A DNA stretch of 64,000 bases, taken from assembly GCA_029959085.1 (NCBI GenBank), contig JARWIR010000061.1:2914001-2978000 (forward strand), written 5' to 3'. The position numbers were made by a program, and so were the translations under genes. Shown piece by piece: positions 50,591-58,620 of this stretch; position 1 is the first letter of the stretch; every line of letters begins with the position of its first letter. Below the pieces are notes generated by a model that was not told where the DNA came from, searched no databases, and saw only the letters and a program-made list of their open reading frames with translations. The DNA is from Nemophila menziesii (Eukaryota; Streptophyta; Magnoliopsida; Boraginales; Hydrophyllaceae).

Positions 50591-51270
50591 AATGAGATTG
50601 AAAGATTGGAAGATAAGCTCAGAGTAACAGAAAACCATCTGTACCAAAAGGTTTGGCATTTCTCCTGTATAATAAATGGTTTTCCAATTTAGTGACTGAA
50701 TCTGTTAATAACATCAAATACAGAATCTAGATATCAAGAAACTGAGAAATGATAAGAAGGAAGCGTTTACTGCACAATATGCTGCTAAAGCAACTCATAG
50801 AAGGGTGTATGCACATCAGAAAGACGATGATTATCTTCCTATCGAGTCTATCATTACACCCCTCGAGGCAGAAATTGAAATGTAGAAGAATGAGGTAAAT
50901 TTTTCATTTCATTTATTTATTTAGAGTTTTAGTAATTTCTTGGTTTAAGATTGTTGTCCTGGCCATCCAGGGTCTGGAACGAGTAACAAAAGTTAAAAGA
51001 ACCAGCTTTGGTCGATGCGGGAAGAATACTAAAAAGTTGTTTAGAAAGAGTACTAATAGTAGAGGATGTTCAGAATCAAAACATGGAGCTTAAAAGACAG
51101 ATTAAAATATGCCAAGAGGAGAATAAGATACTGGATAAAACATATCGTCAAAAGGTCTCAGACTTTGAAAAGCTTAGTGTCACCATTATAGAGCTCGAGG
51201 AAGCCATTCTTGCTGGTGGAGAAGCCGCTAACACAATTCGTGACAACAGGCGACATATTTTCTCAACTAC
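50591..51270 (+). pseudogene. MAP70 (plant microtubule-associated protein 70) gene fragment
   Basis: MAP70 proteins are coiled-coil proteins that bind cortical microtubules. Exon-like pieces: 50,591-50,650 (ERLEDKLRVTENHLYQK), 50,724-50,894 (NLDIKKLRNDKKEAF, then AHQKDDDYLPIES and TPLEAEIEM followed by a stop), and 50,971-about 51,268 (VQNQNMELKRQIKICQEENK, YRQKVSDFEKLS, ELEEAILAGGEAANTIRD). The blocks are in the same order as in MAP70 and are separated by GT/AG introns, so this was captured from genomic DNA rather than from mRNA. There is an in-frame TAG at 50,883 and a frameshift near 51,000. Homology stops just after the AANxxRD block. The open frame at 50,421 (MDTEVVAVASPVVAG) resembles an N-terminal leader but I cannot assign it. 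Confidence 0.82.
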
Positions 51271-51451
51271 AGGTTGATCCACCGCTCGCCGCACGCCGCA
51301 CGAGGACCAATCTCCACCATCTTCCGCCAACATTCGAGGACCAAGCGTGCTCTCCTGCGCTGCTCAAATATTTAAGAAAGTTACTGCTGTAAGTAACTTT
51401 TTTACTTTATGATTTGTGGGCCCATGTGATTTACTATTTTTTTTAAAATAG

Positions 51452-51641
51452 GGTATTAGACCAGCTTCTTTAGCAAAGATTAAGGATCTTGATATTAAAT
51501 TATTTATCGAGAAATGCATTGCGAAAGTGGGTGATCGATTCCGCTAAAGATTTATAAATGGATCTGTTTCTTCGTGTTGAAGATGATAGTGGAAGTGTAG
51601 GAAGATCGTCAAATTCCAATCCTACCCCTACCCCTCCTGGT
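51452..51641 (+). pseudogene. WNK-type protein kinase fragment (kinase subdomain XI)
   Basis: The reading is GIRPASLAKIKDLDIKLFIE, then KCIAKVGDR, then after a one-base shift DSAKDL(stop)MDLFLRVEDD. This matches the end of the WNK (with-no-lysine) Ser/Thr kinase domain: PASLxKVxDPxVxxFIEKC, followed by RLSAKELLxDPFL. Only one exon is present, with a probable acceptor at about 51,451 (ATAG|GG). The catalytic part is absent. Confidence 0.75.
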
Positions 51642-51726
51642 ATATAATCTGATCTCTTCTTAGTCCCCATTTTTGTGTAAAATACTAAAATACCAAAATA
51701 CCAATTATAATTGCTTATTCAAAGTA

Positions 51727-51870
51727 GCACTCTCTCCTACTCTTATCGAAAGCTTGCTTCGCATATTAGCTGATGTGGCTCGATCAGATGCAAGAGATTC
51801 AGCTGATTTGCAATGGGTTCGAATGTCAATTATGGCCATGATCAATCTTATCCAGGGAAGGCATCGTTAA
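51727..51870 (+). pseudogene. Unidentified captured exon
   Basis: An open stretch after a TAG acceptor reads ALSPTLIESLLRILADVARS and DSADLQWVRMSIMAMINLIQ. It looks like genuine alpha-helical protein sequence and not random translation, but I do not recognise the family. It lies between the WNK and NPG-like fragments. Confidence 0.45.
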
Positions 51871-51993
51871 GTGTTAATACTTCGTGCGCATGCCTTTTCA
51901 AATTATGAGGTGCGGTTAATCATTAATTTAAAAAATTATATTTAATTTGTTATGATAATTTTTTATAAGTTTCGATATATTCTCACGATATTA

Positions 51994-52110
51994 GGAAGAT
52001 ACGAATTTCAAGAAGGAAATTTGAAGCTGCTCTTCATGTATTCGAAGAAATAGATATTTACGCAATTACTCCAAAGATTAAAGTCTCTCTTAGTAAAAAA
52101 AGAAGATAGA
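51994..52110 (+). pseudogene. NPG-like (calmodulin-binding TPR protein) gene fragment
   Basis: The reading is KFEAALHVFEEIDIYAITPK then IKVSLSKKRR. It resembles the N-terminal region of plant NPG1/NPGR proteins (RGN(F/I)EAALxVFEGIDIxxxTPKMK). A probable frameshift lies just before KFEAA, since the preceding EFQEG is in another frame. The fragment is too short for a firm call. Confidence 0.5.
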
Positions 52111-52295
52111 TGTAAAAAATATTTTTCACAAAATTTGCTCTAAGGGACCAGTTCTGCAATTTGCTCATTTCCCATCTCTAAATAAGCATATGCTCATTTA
52201 ATATAAGTCTTGATTTAGTGAGTAATCCCAAATATATATATCGAAATTATATTTTATAAATTTATACACATCTTTTTATGATTTATTGTTTCTAG

Positions 52296-52690
52296 GTTGT
52301 GGTAGATGAGGATCCATCAGAAGAAAAGAAGGATGGACAAAATGGTATTGTAAATGTTGTGTTATTTGTTTTATTGATGCGTTAAAACACATTTCAGTTA
52401 TTTTTTTATATATTTTTTTAAAATTTGTAGCAGGAAAAGAAGAAAACCAAGACTGGGATTGGGAGCTTTCTAACAAAACTCAACCGGGTAAGCCGAAAAG
52501 CTATTTTTTTATGCTTATTTTTCCTCAATGAATAATAAATTTTGGATTAAATATATATTTTTATATGTATTTTTGCTCCATTTAGCTTCGAAATCCCAAG
52601 GAAGTGTCCACCCAGGATTATAACGAACTTTACCAGAACACTTTTAACACCTTCTGCTGGATTTCTAGGCCATTTGACATAGAGGTTTGT
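52296..52690 (+). pseudogene. Organellar HSP90 (mitochondrial/plastid type) gene fragment
   Basis: Three exon-like pieces: 52,296-52,344 (VVVDEDPSEEKKDGQN), 52,434-52,487 (nucleotide match to the KKKTKT and WDWEL...TQP region) and 52,586-52,684 (LRNPKEVSTQDYNELYQNTF, then by frameshift the DPLAxxH region). Organellar HSP90s carry EKKKKTKTV...YWDWELTNETQPIWLRNPKEV(T)xxEYNEFYxxTFN at the junction of the N-terminal and middle domains. Introns are retained. Deletion and frameshift make it dead. Confidence 0.75.
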
Positions 52691-52769
52691 TTTTAATTTC
52701 AGTATCCTATCTGTTAAACATTTAGTTTGCTATTTACTGGGTTTTCTCGATCCATATTACAGGTCTTGG

Positions 52770-53170
52770 TGGAAGAAGGAGCCTAAACGGTATTCTGAAA
52801 TGCTGAGAAATTGAGCTAAGAGTGATTGTTTGAAGGAAGGGGAAGCAATTCATTGTGAGTTAATTAAACATGGAATTGACCCAGATGCTCATTTATGGGG
52901 TGGTCTAATTAATTTTAATGCAAAATGTTGGGAGTTGGATTGTGTGCGTCAAGTGTTTGATTTGATGCCTATAATAGATGTTGTGTCATGGATTGTGTTG
53001 ATATAAGGGTTTGTAGCAAAAGGTTATGGTGCTGAAGGTGTAAAATTGATGTGTAAGATGAGGAAAGAAAGTACTGTTCTGAAAGATTGTTCTGTGTGAT
53101 TAGATTTAGAATTTGGAAAGCAAAGGAACACTGAATTAGGAGGGAAGTGGAATCAAAGAATTGTTGTTAG
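52770..53170 (+). pseudogene. Pentatricopeptide-repeat (PPR, PLS-type) gene fragment
   Basis: The reading includes KEGEAIHCELIKHGIDPDAH, LINFNAKCWELDCVRQVFD, DVVSWIVLI(stop)GFVAKGYG and EGVKLMCKMRKES, then after stops LDLEFGKQ. The alternating (G)K(A)IHxxxIKxGIxPDxH, YAKCGxLDxARxVFDxMPxxDVVSWxxLI and EGxxLFxxM pattern is diagnostic of PLS-class PPR proteins that act on organellar RNA. Three or more stops are present. PPR genes usually lack introns, and none is seen here. Confidence 0.82.
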
Positions 53171-53553
53171 ATGAATTTGAGCTGCCTGAAGATGAGAATT
53201 TATTTGGTGTTTAATGATCTTTATCTAAGCTCAATGTACCAATGAGACAATAAAAAGAAGGGGGAGGCAGAGATGGTGGCTAGCTATCTCAACTTTTAAC
53301 TAAATTAGTAAAGGGTGAGAGTGAAAATGAAAATGAAAATGATTAGGGATGGTTGTCTTGATTTCATTTCATAAACAAACTGGACAGGGTATGTACAGTG
53401 GTGTTATTCAAAACATGAGACCAGAAAATACAAGAATATGATCCTAATAAAACTATGATAATAATAGCAGACTACCTGCCTTGCCTATCATGGAAGATTT
53501 AGTAGCTTCACAACTCTTATTTTCCAGAAAGTAAATTATTTTGCATTTGTACC
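53171..53553. other. Unassigned sequence between PPR and LRR fragments
   Basis: No family recognised. A short GAAAATGAAAATGAAAATGA run lies near 53,322. It could hold further captured fragments or a 3' untranslated region. Confidence 0.35.
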
Positions 53554-53757
53554 CTAACAATGCATGTTGATAAACAATCTGGAATTGGACAAGTGAAAGC
53601 ATTGTTGAACAAAGTATGTTGGGACTGATAGTTGAGTCAAATCCACCAAGCCCAGTTGGAACTGAACCTGATGAATTGTTCGTATAAGATTTAAGAGTTG
53701 TAAATTCTTGAGATTTGAAATTTCACTTGGAATCTCTCTTCTAATAACATGTATCAA
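53554..53757 (-). pseudogene. Leucine-rich-repeat (receptor-like) gene fragment, antisense
   Basis: The minus-strand reading gives REIPSEISNLKNLQLLNL. In a second frame it gives NNSSGSVPTGLG, and in another NNAFTCPIPDCLST. These are typical plant LRR phrases (IPxEIxNLKNLxxLxLxxNxxSGxVPxxLG), interrupted by frameshifts. It is the only fragment in the cluster that runs against the others. Confidence 0.62.
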
Positions 53758-53799
53758 ATTCAGTAGGCTGGATAAATTAAAGAGAACAAAATTATCAAT

Positions 53800-55487
53800 T
53801 AAGTCCTTTAATTAATGTAATATTGACACTGTAAATTGAACCATACTTTCCCACTAGATGCCCCATAGCCAGAGTAACATATCTACAAATTCAAATAAAA
53901 TTGAAGATATTAATTTGAATCTAATTTTTTAGTAAATAAGACATAATTAATATATTTTAATAAATTGGTAATTAGCTAAACAGATATATAAAATTGGGAC
54001 CAATGTTTCAACATTATAGATGAATCCAAACTTTTTTATTCAAGGCAAAGATTCTTAAAAAGTTGTAGAAAATGAGTCTATCTGACAGCACATGGAGAGT
54101 GTGAAAGTATCGTCTCTATCTGAATCTACTAATTATACTTTATTTTGCTTTCACGTTTCTTTTTTGCCTTCACTCACCAATAAATTTCGTTACTTTATAC
54201 TAAAAGATGGAAATCATGAAAAACATGAACTAATTCTTGAGTTAACTTTTTCTTTTTCTTTTTCTGCTGTAAATTGTAATGTTTTCAACGTTTTCGTTTG
54301 TATACCTCTTTTCTTATCCTAAAAATTATTATTTATTTAATACTTGGAATGTAAAATTAAAAAAAAAATTGGATTAGAAAACCGAAAATTATGAAAAATT
54401 AATATGTAGTTTAAATTTTGATCCGAAATTTTTGAAAAAATCGGAATGCGTAAGACTTTCATCCTATATTCGATGGTCTAATATTTACATCATATCCATT
54501 AATCATATTCATGAAACACGTGTTATTAGATTAACTAGATAATTAGTATAATTAATTTTTCATGATTTAAACATGGGGTAACTATCATTATACTATTGAC
54601 ATTGGACTATCCAATAGTGGATGAAGGTATTTTTCCAAACGTAATTTCGGAACTTTAAACATCTATTCCGAAATTAGAATTTTCGGACTGGAAAAAACTG
54701 AAAATTGGAAATCTCGGATTCAATTTCTACCCCTACCTTCATATCACCATGTTGTTAACCCGTTTCTTAATATGCATATGAGATGATTTCTATTGCAATA
54801 GGAAGTTTCATTTTTATGGTTATAAAACAAAGTTACTTGAAAAATTTAGTTAATTCAAATGGTCAAATTTACTTATGATTTATTATTAGATTTTACTCAA
54901 CTACTTTTAATTATTACAGATTTTTCCTATAATAAACTACACCATAAACCTATAAATAAGAAAGATATAGTTTCTCTAAAAAGACTCTTTGATCATATTT
55001 ATGGGAAACACCTTTTTATATATGATTTTTTTGAATGAATTTTCGTCCAAGTACCTCCAGGTACAGTGACTTCCCTTGAATTAGCTTAAAAATGCTAATT
55101 TTTGTAAAATCTTATATGAAATACACGTATAATATTTCCCAAAGTTGGAATACATATATGAAATATGTAAATATTTTATAAAATAACGAAGTATTGGATA
55201 AATATTCATCTTATATTTGTAAAGTTATGAGAGGAATGGATAAATACATGTATAAGATAGTGATTATATGTATTAATATATTTTATCATTCTTTAAACTA
55301 ATCTTTACAAATAATAGAACAACCTTTTTTATATAATTCAATTATGAATTTTGCACAATCTATTATAAATTTTTAAATACATTTTAGCCCAAGTACCTTC
55401 AGAGTTTAAATTCATTATTATTGGTCAAAATCTTAACGGTCTAATTTAGTGGTGTAGGAATTGAGTTATTGACTCTAAATTCAAAAT
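53800..55487. other. Non-coding tail of the fragment cluster; possible hAT-type remnant
   Basis: Minus-strand sequence near 53,890-53,815 reads RYVTLAMGHLVGKYGSIYS in one frame but is not identified. About 54,361-54,735 is rich in CCGAAA/TTTCGG-like words and ends ...CAATTTCTACCCCTACC, which resembles the end of hAT-like elements (inverted: GGGGTAGAAATTG). No partner end was found. Confidence 0.3.
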
Positions 55488-55544
55488 GGTTCTCATATAT
55501 CTATATTATATTTCAGAGTTTTTTTACGGTCAAGATTTAACCAC

Positions 55545-55640
55545 ATAAGTGGTGGCTAGGGATTAAATCTGGCTAAATATAAGTGGTGGCCAAGATTTAA
55601 TCTTGCTAAATATTAGTGGTGGTCAGGATTGATTCTGACC
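55545..55640. repeat. Three tandem AAGTGGTGG subterminal units
   Basis: Three units of about 35 bases, each starting (A/T)AAGTGGTGG or TAGTGGTGG and containing a (G)GATT(T/G)A(T/A)TCTxGC-like palindromic core. They parallel the two units at 50,082-50,155. Confidence 0.75.
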
Positions 55641-55660
55641 CCAATTTTTTTTTTTGAATC

Positions 55661-55787
55661 TGGGTTCGAATCCTGTCAACGAAATTCATTTTTGCTTTAG
55701 TGTCTTCGGACACGGTTTTTTTTTAACTTGGGTTCGATTCCTGTCAACGGAATTCATTTTTACTTTAGTGTCTTCAGACACGGGTTT
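55661..55787. repeat. 68-base tandem repeat with hairpin and tRNA-like B box
   Basis: Two units, starting at about 55,662 and 55,730. Each contains GGGTTCGA(A/T)TCCTGTCAACG and then a hairpin: GTGTC-TTCG-GACAC at 55,700-55,713 and GTGTC-TTCA-GACAC at 55,768-55,781. GGTTCGAATCC equals the RNA polymerase III B-box consensus. Confidence 0.8.
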
Positions 55788-55793
55788 TACCTA

Positions 55794-55794
<1 letters not shown>

Positions 55795-55830
<36 letters not shown>
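55795..55830. repeat. (TA)n microsatellite, Helitron target
   Basis: A TA run immediately after the Helitron 3' end. It is equivalent to 40,506-40,536 in the related block. Confidence 0.9.
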
Positions 55831-55832
<2 letters not shown>

Positions 55833-56221
55833 CATATGGTTATTTTGTATTATTTTTTTAAAATAATCATTACTTTTCATTTTAAATGATTCAAAATAAA
55901 ATATGTGCTAAAAGAATCCAAAAAAAAAATTGAAATAATTTTCTTTTATTAAAAATTTAATCTAAATAGACAAAAGTATTATTTTATCCAATCATTTTTT
56001 TTCTTTTTCGTTTATAATAATTCTCATCTCAACTATACATAACCACTTGCTCTTTAGTCTGCCATATCTTATTTATCTTTACAGCACCATCTTTCTGCCA
56101 ATTGTGACAACCATATATCCATATTATTCCATAAGAAATAAAATAATCCCACATAAGTAATTAAAGCCCTAAGAGATTTGGTGGCTGCACATGTACAACT
56201 AACACTCAACCCATATCCATT

Positions 56222-56430
56222 CACTATAGAAAAATTGAGAAAAGGTGGCGGTTATTTCGACATTTAGTAGAGGTTATAACCGCCACAAAACCGCCACAAA
56301 ACCTTTTGTGGCATTTAACCAAACGCCACAAGGACAACCACTAAGTCATATACTAAAAGTGGCGGTTATTTGTCAAAACTTCCGCCCATTCTTTGTGGCA
56401 GCTCTAATGAAACGCCACATCTTGGTGGAA
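56222..56430 (+). mobile_element. CACTA-type transposon terminus
   Basis: Begins CACTATAGAAAAA at 56,222, preceded by a possible 3-base target duplication ATT. It continues with inverted and direct subterminal repeats of GTGGCGGTTA / AACCGCCAC (about 56,246-56,420). CACTA (CMC/EnSpm) elements start CACTA and carry such subterminal transposase-binding repeats. The other end (TAGTG) was not found, and the element may be truncated or broken up by the LINE. Confidence 0.62.
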
Positions 56431-58090
56431 ATTGCATTAATAAGAAATTAACAACTAACCGCTACCAATAGAAAAAAAAATTAAAAAACAATTTTGTTTA
56501 ATACAACACCAAAAGATAAGAAATAAAAAACTATATTTGTTAAATGTTGTTGATCAGTCGAATTTTGCTCAGCATAAGCTCTTGGCTGATACTTTCTCAC
56601 ACCAGCTTGTAATGAACTATTGAGCTATTCATCTGTGCAAGAATACCAGAAAATAGTGGATGAGATAATTGTAGTATAGGTCCATGTATTATGCAAATTG
56701 CATTATAGGTGCCTATATTATACCAAAATTGCATTACAGGTTTCGATACTAAATAGAGTTGTGGTATACGTCCTATAATGTAATAAATATAATTTTTTCT
56801 TTACAAGGTGAATTTTTTATTCATAAACAGAGGGAAAATGAGGGTAATAATGTTGAGGACCAAACAAGCAAATAACATATAGTTAAGAGACCATTTTGAG
56901 AAAGAGATTCACCTTCTATAACGCAAATTGTATAGGATTTTCTTTCTTGGATCAACAACTCTACCTATAGTTGAGCAAAATCTGAAGAAATCTTTGGGTA
57001 ATGTCCTATACTCTTATTTCCTGCAAGGTATCCTTGACAATAAAACATAACGAGAAATACAGAATCCATTAAAGACACGAGAGATTATACCGGAATCAGA
57101 TATGAATTTAAAAGCGTATCTTCTTCATGATCATTATTGGAAATTTATATATGCATCAACTTCCCAAAAATCAAGTGCATCACGATCATATGATCTGAAA
57201 TGTAGAACAAGAATATTTTACCAAGCAGAACAATTACATCATTCACAACACATTAATTCTCAAGGGAGTCAAATTCTTACCTAGCAGCAACATGAGCGGT
57301 TGTCAAATTTTATCTTTTCTGCTTTGTATAAGTTCAAAATCTTGTATCTACACCATTATATAATCATGAAACGAATCTCTCGAAACCAAGTATCAGTACA
57401 TAACACACACACATATATATATAAATTAATAATTTTCTTTAAGGAACTGATATTCCATGAGAGAAGATTGCTTTCAAAATAAGTTGTAGGGACTAAAATA
57501 TCATTCACATGTGATAAAGAACTAGAAGGAAGAAATGAAGCTAAAAAATCTTTGAGGGTTTTTCGAAGCTCGAAAATAAGTTATTTATTACACGTACCCG
57601 TACCTAGGTAAAATGTGTTGATTATCATTCTTAATATATGTTTGAATTTCATTAGATATGTTTATGCAAAGAAATTTTATCATTAGATAAGCTGTGGAGA
57701 TTGTTAATGAATCCATAACAAAAGCTTCTAAATTTCTTCATACATATTCATCTGTCTTGAGCAATGTTTTCTAAATCTTTTTGAAACTGCAGTCTGTAAA
57801 TATTGTAAAGAATTTCAAATTTAGTTAATTTCCATTATAGGTCCATGGATATTGTGTGAAGATAAGAGAAATACTTGTAATAGTTTCGTAATATTATTTG
57901 AGAATCTTGCGCGAGAAGTTGTGCATATACTTGTACAACATGAGATAAATCCGGAGCAGTGTTTAAGTACGGATATATAATTTCACATATAATTGAAAAA
58001 TCATTTAATAAATCCCCATTAGATGTAATATACGAATTACCTAACATCAACCGAGCATTAGATTTTCTTACGCTCCCATATTCTCCAATA
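56431..58090. other. Interior of the CACTA-side insertion; no recognised transposase
   Basis: AT-rich. Some stretches look coding on the minus strand (for example SLQAGVRKYQPRAYAEQNST near 56,560-56,620), but none matches a transposase or any other family I know. Confidence 0.35.
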
Positions 58091-58208
58091 AACTACACAA
58101 AATCAAGCAAGGTAATTACTAATTAGTAAAACTAAAAGAACCAATGAGAGAACATACCTTAAGTATAGGTTCCAAATCTTCTTCGTTTTGGATAACAAGA
58201 AAAAACAT
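57880..58208 (-). pseudogene. Unidentified two-exon gene fragment, antisense, cut by LINE
   Basis: The minus-strand reading gives LARMFFLVIQNEEDLEPILK ending in a GTATGT donor (about 58,158). Then, after a GTGTAG acceptor (about 58,093), it gives FIGEYGSVRKSNARLMLGNS and onward to APDLSHVVQVYAQLLAQDSQ, ending before CAA|GTATTT near 57,870. Open frames with matching splice signals suggest real gene exons. I do not recognise the protein. The 5' side is lost where the plus-strand LINE begins. Confidence 0.45.
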
Positions 58209-58620
58209 CCTTGCGAGAGTATGTGTGGAAATTGATACTAAAGAAGAGTTTCCTGATGAACTTTATGTTGATATTGGGTTAGATGAGTTATAAATTGTTA
58301 AAGTGGAGTATGATTGGAAGCCTAAGATCTGTACTAAGTGCAATAAAATTGGGCACTTAGAAAATAAATGTAATAATATTACTAAAGTGTGGGTTCCAAA
58401 AGCTGATATTACTGATAAAAAGGATAAAGGGGAAGAGAAAGTAAATGATAAAGAATGGAAAGTTGTGGGAAACAAAACTCAGGACAAGAAACACTATAAT
58501 CAATCATCTAATAAGGTGTCTTGCTCTAATTCATTTGATAAGCTACATGAAACTGTGGTTACTGATATTGACAGGGATGTCTTGAAATTATTAATCAAGA
58601 TGGAAAAGGTGAGATTACTA
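58208..58620 (+). pseudogene. LINE ORF1 C-terminal part with zinc knuckle
   Basis: The reading is ARVCVEIDTKEEFPDELYVD, a stop (about 58,291), then a perfect CX2CX4HX4C zinc knuckle CTKCNKIGHLENKC (58,330-58,371) and KVWVPKAD. In this copy ORF1 runs into ORF2 without a stop because of a deletion around the ORF2 start. Confidence 0.8.

Larger units (their letters stand above)
50054..55794 (+). mobile_element. Putative Helitron carrying captured gene fragments
   Basis: The left end TCTATATTATATTTC (50,054) fits the plant Helitron 5' consensus TCTMTAYTA. The only matching 3' end in the window is at 55,791-55,794 (CTAG after a hairpin). Between them lie intron-containing fragments of at least six unrelated plant genes, mostly in the same orientation as the element, as is usual for gene-capturing Helitrons. 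Weak points: the base before 50,054 is G rather than the expected A, and a second 5' end of the same family sits at 55,500, so the 3' end may belong to that smaller element only. No Rep/helicase gene was found, so any Helitron here would be non-autonomous. Confidence 0.45.
55500..55794 (+). mobile_element. Small non-autonomous Helitron-like element
   Basis: The 5' end TCTATATTATA (55,500) fits TCTMTAYTA and is preceded by A. The 3' end is CTAG (55,791-55,794), followed by T, with a perfect hairpin GTGTC-TTCA-GACAC at 55,768-55,781, nine bases upstream. Insertion between A and T, a CTRR end and a hairpin just before it are the defining Helitron signs. The host site is a TA microsatellite. The length is 295 bases and no protein is encoded. 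Confidence 0.75.

Noticed and set aside
50421..50626. 68-codon frame starting MDTEVVAVASPVVAG as a complete small gene
   Set aside because: Its 3' part is out of frame with MAP70 sequence (ERLEDKLRVTENHL) on the same DNA. It is more likely the broken start of the captured fragment.
54092..54322. 76-codon plus-strand open frame with FSFSFSFS
   Set aside because: Low-complexity TTTTTC repeats, no homologue recognised and no splice context.
56245..56451. 68-codon plus-strand open frame
   Set aside because: It lies wholly within CACTA subterminal repeats.
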